Positions 13,101 through 22,492 of a stretch of 64,000 nt of DNA are shown in pieces. The position numbers and the translations under genes were made by a program. This DNA is from Eudorina sp. 2006-703-Eu-15 (taxonomy: Eukaryota > Chlorophyta > Chlorophyceae > Chlamydomonadales > Volvocaceae), in the NCBI GenBank assembly GCA_003117195.1, contig BDSI01000045.1, positions 781,564 through 845,563 of the forward strand. The letters are read 5' to 3'. Below the pieces are notes generated by a model, which saw only the letters and a program-made list of their open reading frames with translations, was not told the origin of the DNA and made no database searches. Every line of letters begins with the position of its first letter. The first letter of the stretch is position 1.

Positions 13101-13786
13101 CCCCAGGACGGCCGCCGCCTACGCGGTGGCTATCGTGGGTGCCGAGTACGTCACCGGTGTGGTGCCCCGGGGGACCCACCAGTGGCGCAAGTTCATCACG
13201 CCGGAGGAGCTGGCGGTCATGGCGGGTGGGTGTGGGATGGGACTCAGAGAACGAAGACACCCAGGCCGGGCGGATGGGTGTGGGAATGGTGGTGGTGGTT
13301 GCCGGAGATTCTCCGGCAACCACCGCCAGCGAAAATGCTGTCCGTGTGGAAGCTTTAGGACGATTTGGAGATCACCGGAGGCCCCCGGGGGAACGCGCGC
13401 GGCGTGGAGGGCTGAGTGCGGGGAAAGGACTATAGGGGTCCGTGCGCTTCTTCTTTCCTCTCGGCCATCGATCACCCCTCCTCCTGCCGCTGCTGCTGCT
13501 GCTGTTGCTGTTGCTGCTGCTCCCTGTTGATCATACTGTCCGCCGCGCAGACTCCTGCGGGCTGCAGGTGTGGCATGCGGCCGGCATGGCCCCCTCGGGG
13601 CCTCGCATGGCCTGGCAGCTGGGCGAGGACCTGTCAGTGAACTACATCGCCACGCTGCGGAGGAGGGAGCAGCCGCTGGTGCAGCCAGCGGGCGAGCAGC
13701 TGCTGGAGCAGCCGGGTGCATCGGAGGCTGCTACCCAGGAGGCACCCGACACGGTGGCGGGAGGTGAAGGCGCCTCCGGGGTCTGA
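10195..13786 (+). CDS. COQ3: COQ3, ubiquinone biosynthesis O-methyltransferase
   Basis: SAM-dependent methyltransferase that performs both O-methylations of ubiquinone synthesis on the matrix side of the mitochondrial inner membrane. Exons 10195-11188, 11717-11873, 12165-12353, 13107-13225, 13551-13786 join in phase to 564 residues. The conserved start is [10 protein letters not shown], then [14 protein letters not shown]; motif I is [20 protein letters not shown] with the acidic ribose contact in [11 protein letters not shown]; motif II is [13 protein letters not shown]; then LVVSTLNR; the C-terminal substrate part includes [14 protein letters not shown] and [10 protein letters not shown]. 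Unusually, about 270 low-complexity residues (Pro, Ala, Ser, Thr) precede the domain. The extreme N-terminus probably targets mitochondria, but the start codon is uncertain. Introns hold a retrotransposon tail, a minisatellite and a SINE. The last exon has a second copy at 18501. Confidence 0.92.
11212..11275. repeat. GGGTC-type 5-bp repeat in COQ3 intron 1
   Basis: GGGTCGGGTCGGGTCG followed by degenerate GGGTCGAATCGG units just after the donor at 11189. Simple sequence, imperfect. Confidence 0.8.
11432..11572 (-). mobile_element. 5'-truncated non-LTR retrotransposon 3' end (intron insertion)
   Basis: On the minus strand this about 140-bp stretch matches the 3' terminus of the larger element at 43446-46145 (GAGCCTGTCCGGAGCGCCAT, then CGATGACCC..GGGGTCCGCT, then GTAACATCCTTAATTAA). 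It lies antisense in COQ3 intron 1. Only the 3' end survives, as expected from abortive target-primed reverse transcription. Confidence 0.85.
12362..12475. repeat. 18-bp minisatellite next to a COQ3 splice donor
   Basis: Six tandem copies of CTTTGCTCTCCAGAAAGT start about 8-10 nt after the donor at 12354. Copies are essentially identical, pointing to recent expansion. Each unit contains CTCTCCAG, which resembles a 3' splice site. Confidence 0.95.
12695..12830 (-). mobile_element. tRNA-headed SINE, antisense in COQ3 intron 3
   Basis: Read on the minus strand: a tRNA-like head with a clear T-arm/B-box (GCGGGTTCGAATCCCGC) and a degenerate anticodon arm around CTCTACGACAGAG. A body follows whose roughly 55 bp (TGTGATTCGGCGGGTCTGGC onward to CTCCTGGCGCACTG) match the SINE at 62495 with only a few differences. 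It is not a functional tRNA: the anticodon stem does not pair. The two copies have different tRNA heads but the same core. The 3' half present in the 62495 copy is absent here. Confidence 0.8.
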
Positions 13787-15084
13787 GCCACAGCCGCGTT
13801 TAGGGCTGCGGAGGGTAGCGGGAGGGAGGGGAGCCGCGTGCTGTTCCAGGAGATGATGAGCTGGCATAGCGCAAAGGTTGCAGCACGAGAAAGGAAGAAA
13901 GGAAGAGGGAGACAGAGAGAGCGTGCTGGGTGCCGGCTGTGCATGGGCGGAAAGCTTTGCAGAACAGTAGGGGAGAATCGTCCGCATTGCTGATTTTGAG
14001 CGTTCTTGCAGCCAACATTGGGGATCATCGGCCTCACGGGGAGAGACGCAGACCAGGGCACCAACAGCCACTTCATCCGCAGAAATAGTTTTTCGGCTGC
14101 CTGGGTTCAAGAGCTGGTTCAGAAGGTGGTCATTGGTTTAATTGAAGGCGAGGAAGTCAAGATGTATGGCCCCAAGCGCCAACGCGCAGGAATGCCCGGA
14201 CCTGGGGACCGAAGAGACAGTATTTGCAGGGGCGGTAGATAGTACGGTAGCCTAGAGCAACGCGGGCCCTGCGCCAAGTCGCAAACTAGTTTGGGGTTGT
14301 CCTGTACGGCTGTGCTGATTGATTGTGTGGACTGCTGGGCATCTGGCGGGAATGCACCCCAGTGATTCCGCTAGGGTCCGGTTGCAGCCAATCTTGGAAC
14401 CCCCTCGTGTGTGTCGGAACACCGCAGCTTCCGAAGGTGCGTGTGCCCTCTGCTAGTGAAGACCGCGTTCTGAGACTGCGCCGGCCACCAAGGCCCGTCC
14501 CGGCCGGTACCGTCGATTGGGGTTGATTGGCTTCAGTGCGTTGTGCCCGTGGCTGGTGGTGTAGTAGCTGTACGGTAGCTGTACGACACATGTCATGCGG
14601 CACTCCGAGTCGAGTTGAGTTGGTTGTGGTACAAATCCTTGGGCCCGCTATCACAAAAGGAAGGTGAAATCTAGAGGAGGGCTTTTGGCTTGTATCATGG
14701 GCCCGAAGCTATGTTTGGAACCGTATCATCCCATGTTTGGAACCCATCCCGCACTCATCCCCCCCAGTAGTATAAACATGGCAGCATAGGCAGCAAATGA
14801 AAGTTGGTGCGCATGCAAACATTCACAATCGTCACAGAGCGCGCCCAAAGCCCTGGAGCAGCGAGCCCGAGGTTGAGCTGCCAATAGCGTACTTCATAAT
14901 AATCTGAAGCATCGGCCTGATCCTTGCCGATGACTGTTTCGGCTGCTCTCTTCCATTTCTGCCAAGTTCTGAGACTGTGGTCAGCATGTGTCATGCACGG
15001 CAATTCTGTGGCCGTCAACCGACAGCTGGTGGACGCTGTAGTCAGATTAAGAACTCTACGCCTAGACGTGCGAAGCTCGGTAGC
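13787..15084. other. Intergenic DNA downstream of COQ3
   Basis: The first about 230 bp (to about 14020) are the 3' flank that is also duplicated, more divergently, at about 18710-18975. Beyond that only short unconserved reading frames are visible and no gene is supported. Confidence 0.45.
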
Positions 15085-15145
15085 AATAATAATAATAAGA
15101 GTACGCCGGCCGGAGCCTGGCGTGTGTTAAGGGGGTGGGGAACTG

Positions 15146-15166
15146 AGGGGTGGCGTAGCCACCCCT
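15146..15166. other. Perfect 9-bp hairpin in the retroelement 3' UTR
   Basis: AGGGGTGGC, loop GTA, GCCACCCCT. It lies between the end of the minus-strand ORF and the (TTA)n tail, where 3' stem-loops serve as reverse transcriptase recognition sites in several non-LTR clades. Confidence 0.7.
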
Positions 15167-15458
15167 GTATGCCCGCACCACCGATTGAAACCATGCCTGA
15201 AGCTATTATTTGTGCGCTCCCTCCAGCACTCGCCGAGTGCGGATAATCGCGCCAGCGGTGTCAACTGTATGTCGGTGTATTTGCAGACAGGTTTTGTTGG
15301 CTTGATCTGGGGTGGCCCCGAGCTTACATAGAAGCATTTTCAGTGTATGGGGCAGGGTCCCTGTACTGCCCAGGGTGACGATTTGCGGATCAGTATAGTG
15401 GACAGTCCAGCCCGCCGGTTCCAATTCTTCTTTGAGTCGGGCGTGCTGCGCTGTTTTT

Positions 15459-15500
15459 GGGCGGGGCCCCAGCGCGAAGCGCGTTCGGGGGGCCCCGCCC
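15459..15500. other. Strong GC-rich inverted repeat
   Basis: GGGCGGGGCCCC and GGGGCCCCGCCC form a perfect 12-bp stem around an 18-nt loop that itself holds GCGCG/CGCGC. It falls inside the minus-strand retroelement frame and would encode an Arg/Pro-rich patch. Confidence 0.7.
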
Positions 15501-15790
15501 CTAGTATTGCCCCTGTCCGTCCGTCCGTGGGTAACGGCAAAACGTTCATTATCCGCTAAACTAATTCGCAATGTTTGCAGGGGGGGGAGGGAAGTTATTT
15601 CCTGAACACATCCTATGAAGTTGTTTTTGGACCCCCCAAACCGACCGACCGACCCTGCCGTACGGTTCCGGAGCAGAAGTCTGCCGTACATCCTCAAATC
15701 TTCACCAAATCGAACCGGAAAAACGCCTGTTGGCTCCTTTATGCATTTTTTATTTATTCCAATTAATATAGGAGTGAACGCACGCATCGC

Positions 15791-18485
15791 AACTTGTCGT
15801 CAGTGGCGCCACACCCCCTCGGCCCATCCCCATCCGGAGGCGGGCAATAAACGCACGTTCTCGCAGGTTTTCCGCGCCGCATTAAATACTTCATCGGCGT
15901 GGCCATGGCGTGACCGTTGCGCAGTGCACAGAGGCCAAGTTAAGTGTCTGTACGTCAGGACGCACGCCCTGAACCCAACCCCACAAAAGCAAAGTCTTGG
16001 CCCGACCAGGGCCTGAATATCGTTCATTGGGAATGCGTTCAGAGTACCGTTGAAGCAAAACGCCTTGATGTCCGGGCAGGGCCTGGGAACCTTGCCTCTC
16101 CGAAGTCAGCGTGCGCTTCTACACGCCGTGAACCCTGGCCCGGCCCCCACGGCTCCCACGCCCGCCGCGGACCCTGCCTCGGCTACCCCTGCCACGCCTT
16201 CCCCTGGCTTGACCATGCGGCTCATCTGCCCCAGAATCGGGCGGTGCAGCTGGCCCAGCGGCCGGCTCGTTGGCATTGGCACCTTCCCCGGCATCCTGGC
16301 CAGCACTGCCGTCACCCCCAACCAGCTTTGTTGAAGCGGCCTAGCGAAAAAGCGTTTCGCCTGGACGCGGTCCTGCTGTAGCGACCTTTTCTGCTTGCAA
16401 TCTATGCTATTGAAGTGCGCGGCCCACTTGTGAGAAGGGGTGTTCGCAGGAAGACACTTGTTCGCAGCCCTCCCGACATGGAACTACCGTAGTTGAGTAG
16501 TCTCTGCGGCACTTCCAGATGCATCATTTTTGTCTTCTATATTGTCACGATCTCGTTTGCGCAGCTGGGGCTCGTCAGCATTCATCTTTGCGGGGATGGG
16601 CTATCGCCATAGGGATGCCTCAGGTAGGTGACCGACGCATTAAGTCTATGACTTGTCTGAATAGCTCAAATGAAAGAGCTCAATAAGAGGAATCGTTTCA
16701 TCTAATTTTCAGCTCAAAACTCGCAACATGGAAGAAGTTTCAGAAGGGTCCTCCGAAACCTCCCAGGCCCCCGACCGACCGCTGCCGTACGCCAAACTTT
16801 GGAGAAGCCGTACCTGAGCCAATCCAAGACATTTTTTAATATTATTAAAGGCCTTAATTAGTACAAAGTAAGTCAGGATATGCTCAGTTGTTCTGCTTTC
16901 TACCCCCCCGATGTTTGTCATATTATTTGTCCTCTATTGCAAGGTATTCTTGGTTTGGCTTGGAATACTTGGATTAAGAATGGGCGGCGTGTGCTAAATT
17001 GAACTTCCATAGTGTTCTGATGTTTGAACATCAAGATGCCACCAACACCAACATTTGCCTTTCTGTTTTGCCAGATGAATACAATTCAACATTATGTATT
17101 GAATCAAAGTTTCAAGATGCAAAGGGACAGCATACCGAGTACCAACCAGTTCTCCAGTTCCGATGGCCGAAGTCCGGGTCTCTTTTCGCACCCTGTTCTT
17201 GCCTTATATTTGCTATGTAACTATTGATAGCAAACTTTAGAGGTTCACGTCTGCTGCGGGCGTGCAACTGAAGGGCTGCATGCTTGCCGACGGACCAAAC
17301 AACTACAGTTTCAGGGCAAACCAAGAATGCTTCAAGCTTGCTATGTGATCATCTGCTTGACAGACGGATGTGGTAGTGCAGAGGCGTCTAGCGTTACGAT
17401 ACGGTGACCGCCGTCGCCGGGGGCGCGTACTGCAGGATGCGTGGTTTCGGGGCTGCCAACGTGTTTGGGCTTGGTGAATCTATGCACGCCGATCCCCCTT
17501 CGACATCAACGACACCCCCAATGGCAACCTTTCACTCTCTCACACTGTTGCGCGGTAATAGCGTTTTCCTTCTAAAGCAAGCGGCCTGTACGGATTGTAG
17601 GGGGCCCCGCCCTTTTTCCGGCTTCAAGGAAGCCGACCCCCTACTTGTTTTTGCCCCTTCCGTGTACCCGCATGACCGGCCTTGCTCCACAACTTCCGTG
17701 GCGACCGTCAAGTATTCCCTCACCTAAATCGCAGGTCGGTAATAAGTCCATTTTGTGCGCCTGTAATTGATTCCTAGTTAGTTCTTTGCTGCCTGCTTTG
17801 CATCACGGTGGTGGCGCGGTTGCCTTGTTCGCTGCAACTGCATATGTAAGCCTTTTCTTGCAGGACCGGTCAAGGTGGCTAAGGAGGGTGTGGAGGGGAC
17901 CGGAAGCCCTGGGGAGGGCGAGCGGCATGGAGATCTGTGAGGGATGAAGGTCTGTAGGGGTGGTTGCGCTGGCGGTGACGTCGGCAGCGGGGCGAGGGCT
18001 GCGGGCCACGGCGGGCGGAAAAAGGACAGCAGCTATGTGGAAGAAAGACAGGTCAGCTGCGTATGTTGAGCGTTCTTTTATTCAACTTCTTCATAGCTTT
18101 CGACTCTGCGTGAGCGACCTTGATTGCAAGGCTGGGAAACAGCCCAGACACACCCAGTCCGGCGACAGGGGTTCGGCGGCGGTTGCAGCGTTGCACAACA
18201 TGGATGCGTTAGGGTAAGGGGGGGAGGGTTGAGGTCATGACCGACTTGCGGCAAACTGCCCCCGGCACAGCCTTCGCTATCCCCCACGAACTGTGGCGAG
18301 GTAAACCTTAACCGCCCCAATCCGCCCCATTGCGTCTCCGTCCTGCTTGCCCGTTCTGTCCCTCATTCGTCCCCCGTCCCCCGTCCCCCTCAGCGGACCC
18401 TTTCTCTGCCCCACAAATGTTGAAGCGCCGGTATTCCTGCAGTCTCAGCCTTCTATCCTGCTGTTGCGGCTGCTTTCTCTCATTT
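15791..18485. other. Gene-poor stretch without recognised features
   Basis: Reading frames at 15944-16381 and 17404-17727 have no recognisable domain and no convincing intron borders. A 22-bp match to allantoinase intron 2 (starting GAAACAGCCCAGACACACCC) lies at about 18136-18157. I see no gene here. Confidence 0.45.
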
Positions 18486-18500
18486 CTGTCCGCCGTGCAG

Positions 18501-18712
18501 ACTCCTGCGGGCTGCAGGTGTGGCATGCGGCCGGCATGGCCCCCTCGGGGCCTCGCATGGCCTGGCAGCTGGGCGAGGACCTGTCAGTGAACTACATCGC
18601 CACGCTGCGGAGGAGGGAGCAGCCGCTGGTGCAGCCGGCGGGCGAGCAGCTGCTGGAGCAGCCGGGTGCATCGGAGGCTGCTACCCAGGAGGCACCCGAC
18701 GCTGCGCTGGGA
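18501..18712 (+). pseudogene. Detached copy of the COQ3 terminal exon
   Basis: Positions 18501-18700 match the COQ3 last exon at 13551-13750 over 200 bp with a single difference, a synonymous CCA/CCG change. The CAG acceptor just upstream is kept. After 18700 the match breaks: the original TGA is out of frame and the frame runs on into the flank, so the copy would encode a different tail. No copy of the other COQ3 exons is nearby. It is either an exon-duplication pseudogene or an alternative last exon reached by a 5.3-kb intron from the donor at 13226. The following about 260 bp resemble the COQ3 3' flank but are much more diverged. Confidence 0.85.
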
Positions 18713-18975
18713 GGTGAGGGTGCATGGCGACTCGCGAGTCTGAGCCACAATTGGGCTGCGGAGGGTAGCGGGAAGGGGGAGTTTCCCAGGAGTGGAGGGA
18801 TTGCCGTGGCGCACAAGTCGCAACGCGAGAAACGAAGGAAGAAAGGAAGAAAAACGGAAGCGAGCGAGCGTGCTGGGTGCCGGCTGTGCATAAGTGGAAG
18901 GCGTTGCCGAGTGTGTTGGCGGGCAGAGGGTAAACGCCCGGTGTGCTGATTTTGAGCGTTTTTGCGGCCAAGGTT

Positions 18976-20097
18976 GCATAGGCATGTGTATGTATTTACG
19001 CCGTATTGTGGTAGAATGCGAGCAGTTTCTGTGCGAGTGTGCGTTAACTTGGTCGCAGGAAGCCCCGTAGCTAGATTCGTCGCTCCAGGGAGGCATGTTT
19101 CGGGCCACCTCTTTTTCACTTTGGCACGCTACTCAGCCGAGCTGAGCAGCGGTGCTTGTCAATAGTTGTCATTACAGATACACCTCTGAGTGTATGGATT
19201 GCACCTCTTCGTGCGCAGTTCTTGTCTGGACGAGGCATTGCTGTAGTATCCCAACGAGTGCCGCCGCAACATAGCTCGTCATCTCTTGTCAACAACGCGC
19301 AAAGATAATGTTCAGCTGTGCATTGCAGACCGTGTGCTGCTGACTGTCGCACGCAGTGTGTCATGACAGGGCAATGCGCCCCAGTGGGTTACCCCCAAAG
19401 GGTCACGCTGTGTCCGGGGCGCCCTCCTGTGAATCATGGTGTTACAGTGGACCCGCTCGTCATCGGTGACAGCCGCAGCCTCGTTCCGGATATGCTCTCG
19501 ACGTTCTTCGCTTTCATGTACAATGCTCATGACTGTCAGGTCGAAAGGTTGTGAAATGCACAGCTTGACATGTTGCGGGATGACGCGCTGCGAAGGTGTT
19601 GGTAGATTGTCCCAAGCAGCCGAACCATGCATCAATCGGGCAATGGTCCATCTTTTGACTGAGTGTGTTGGCCACAAACAACGGGGATTGAAAGTGCCTT
19701 CACGACAAACGGCATGTATCCACAGGAGGATGTGTGAGAGCCCAAACACGAAGGGGTAATATCGAAGGGGTAAGCAAGTGGTGTACTCGCCATGCGCAAC
19801 TGATTAAAGGAGGTAACAGAATTGGGGCACACCCTCAGAAGCATGGCAGAGGTGATTATCCATGGCTATGACTTTGCGATGGAGATGAGATAGATTTGCA
19901 GAGATGATATGATTTAATCCAAAAGGAATATCTACGATGTCCAGGCCAGTGTACCATTATAAACCACTACGACTGCCGTACGATCCCGCTGTGCGTAATA
20001 CTATGAGTGCCACCGTGCACGTATGCCATTTTGCCGGAGTGAGACTGTTTTCATTATGAAGGTGTGTCCGAATTATTGATAACGAAGTTGATGCCTA
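18976..20097. other. Intergenic: upstream of the ankyrin gene
   Basis: At 19441-19485 (GTTACAGTGGACCC.. then GTCATCGGTGACAGCCGCAG) there is a decayed minus-strand copy of the non-LTR 3' end seen at 43446. The last about 250 bp before 20098 are AT-richer and probably contain the promoter. No other gene is supported. Confidence 0.5.
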
Positions 20098-22492
20098 ATG
20101 GCGGACGATGGACCTCCTGCGTCCGCCGAGACGGCGTTCTCGAAGTTATACGTCTCTAATATTATCGGAATCTTAACATCACTACTTCCACGAAACGAAG
20201 TACCCTGCAACCTGCGCCTCGTCAACAAGGCCCTAGCGGAAATCCTCAGCGCACCGGATGACAAAAAGATTGTCCTGTCGCAGCCCGTGCCGCGCCATGC
20301 CTTCTACATGCGCTGGGGCGACGTGTCTGCGCTGCGGCCGCTGACCTGGTCGCAACGGCGGCAGTTACTCACGCTCACGGCCCGCAGCGGGGATGAGGCC
20401 AACCTGCGCCTGCTGCTGGCGTTCAAAGAGCACTGCCCGGTGGCACCGGACGTCCTGGCCGCCGCAGCGGGCGCCGGCCACCTGCACATCTGTCAGTTCC
20501 GGCGTTTCGCATCCTGCCTCCACCGCCCCGAGGTCCTCGACGCAGCCGCTGAGGGCGGCCACCTGGAGATGTGCAGCTGGCTGCTGAGCAAGCGGCGGGA
20601 CCGCCGCAACGTGATCGTGTGGGAGTCCTCGGCGCCGTACCTGGCTGCGCGCCGGGGTCACGTGGAGGTGGTGGACTTCCTGCTGCAGAACCTGCCGCGC
20701 ATCGAGGTAGACCGGGAGCTCCTCCTCAGCGGCGCCGCGGAGGGCTGCGACCTGCCCACGATGCGGCGCCTCTTCGCCGCATGGGCGCACGGCTTCGGCG
20801 GCCCGCGCTTCTGGGCCGAAGTCGTCGGCAGCGCCGCCGCCAGCCCGACGCCGGACTGGCAGGACAAGGTGGAGTGGCTGGAGCAGCGGGCCGCGGCAGC
20901 CGCCGGCGGCCCCGCGCCCGCGCGGGACCAGAACGGGGAGCCCAGCGGTGCCAGCGCCGCCGTGGCAGCCTGCGGGGACGAGCAGCTCTGGGCCGGGTCC
21001 GACGGCGGCCCCCGCGACCGGGTCGCGTGGCTGCGGCAGCGAGGCTACTCCGTCTGCGTGCGGCCGGTCGTGCCGCAGGGCGGCGATCCGAAGCAGCTGC
21101 CGGCACTGCCGGATGCGGAGCAGCTCGACCGCGGCGCGGCGCTGGCCCTGGGCCGCAACGCCGCCTGGAAGGGGCAGTTGGCGGTGCTGCAGCAGCTGGC
21201 GGCGCTGGGGCACCCGGTCGGCAACCGCGACGTGCTGATCTCGGCCGTGACCGGCGGCCACTTGGAGGCCGCGATGTGGGTCGCGGAGCAGATGGGCGGG
21301 GCGCTGGGCGCCGAGCAGCTGACGCCGGTGCTGTTCTCGCAGGCGGCCAGCTCGGGCAGCCTGGCGATGATGCGGTGGCTGCACGAGCGGGGCTGCCGAG
21401 GGGATGCGGAGACGTTCGCGAAGGCCGCGGATGTGGGCAGCGAGGAGCAGCTGGAGTGGCTGGCGGCCGCGGGCTGCCCCATGGGGGTGAGCTGTCCCCG
21501 GGGAGGGGGGGTGAGCTGTGTCCGCAGGGGGGGGGGAAATGAGCTGTCCCCGGGGAGGGGCGGCAAGGAGAGGGGAGGGGTCATCTAGGTTGGGGGGAAG
21601 GGACGGGGTTGAGCTATGCGCTTATCGGCTGAAGAGGGCAATAGGGTTCTAGGATCGGACGAAGTCTGTATTCGGAGTTGGCCGGGGTTCTGGTATGGGA
21701 ATCTTGGATGACTCCTGGTCATGTCGTCGTCGTCGTCGCCGTCGCCCCGGTACTGGGATCCGTCATCCTGCACGGGCTTGTCAACGGCGGCGGTCGATTC
21801 CGGCGCGCAACCGACGGTCGCAGGGGACGGCGGCTTTGCGCGTGGGCATCCAGGATTCGGAAGGAACAGCCACGGATCCCAAAAGCCGATCCAACTGGAT
21901 GAACTCGTCCGCATGCATTTGCGATTCTCGAAAGTGAGAAGTGAGAAGGTACGTCGTCGCCTCGTGCCTGTTCTCTCCCTCCGCACCGCAGGCGGATGGC
22001 GAGCCCTACGCGGTGGCGGCGGGCAAGGGCGACCTGTCCACGCTGCGCTGCCTGCGCCGACTGGGCTGCCCCTGGAGCGGTGACGACGGCTACACCTTCG
22101 CCCTGGCCGCGGACCATTTCGCGATGGACTGCTGGCGGGACCAGCTCCGACCCAGGGGTCTGGCGTGGCTGCTGCAGCACGGCTGCCCGGTGGACTGGAA
22201 GGCGTGCGGAATGGCGCACCGCAACGGGCACGGCCCCAACTTCACGGACTGGCTTAAGCAGTTCCACCAGCGCTTCAGGGCGCAGCAGCACCTCCATCAC
22301 CAGCACAAAGAGTGGGGCGCGGCGGCGGTGGAGGGCGCCGGTGAAGGGGATCAGCGGGGCAGCAGCGGCAGCGGCAGCGGGTTGGATGAGAGCGACGTCG
22401 AGGAGAGCGACGAGGAGGGGGCCGCGAGGGCGGCGTGGGTGCCGATGCCAGCGACGCCGGGGCAGATGGAGCGGCCGACGCATGAGGGATGA
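20098..22492 (+). CDS. Ankyrin-repeat protein of the volvocine expanded family
   Basis: Two exons, 20098-21486 and 21992-22492, joined in phase, give 629 residues. The N-terminus (about residues 10-65) has the F-box-like stretch LLPRNEVPCNLRLVNKALAE and a SQPVPRHAFYMRWG segment, which from recall heads many Chlamydomonas ankyrin proteins. Then come about ten degenerate ankyrin units of the form DVLAAAAGAGHLHIC, VLDAAAEGGHLEMCSWLL, YLAARRGHVEVVDFLLQ, LISAVTGGHLEAAMWVAEQM, FSQAASSGSLAMMRWLHERG and FAKAADVGSEEQLEWLAAAG; exon 2 adds AVAAGKGDLSTLRCLRRLGC. The C-terminus is acidic and low-complexity. Such proteins are protein-binding scaffolds; no specific partner can be inferred. The intron contains tandem GGGGGG..GAGCTGTCCCCG repeats next to its donor. 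TGTAA at 22533, about 40 nt past the stop, is a good poly(A) candidate. Confidence 0.85.

Larger units (their letters stand above)
15085..15790 (-). mobile_element. Truncated non-LTR retrotransposon, C-terminal ORF fragment
   Basis: A minus-strand frame of 193 codons (15787 to 15206) ends in a stretch like the C-terminus of algal non-LTR reverse transcriptase polyproteins (VTLGSTGTLP, then ALHRHTV-like IHRHTVDTAG and IIRTRRVLE). The family assignment is from recall, not alignment. Downstream on the same strand come a perfect hairpin at 15146-15166 and a (TTA)5 tail at 15085-15099, both typical of a retroelement 3' end. The upstream part of the element is missing. It is unrelated in sequence to the element at 43446. 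Confidence 0.6.

Noticed and set aside
20365..21384. Minus-strand 339-codon frame opposite the ankyrin gene
   Set aside because: Antisense shadow of GC-rich codons; the ankyrin repeats on the plus strand explain the openness.
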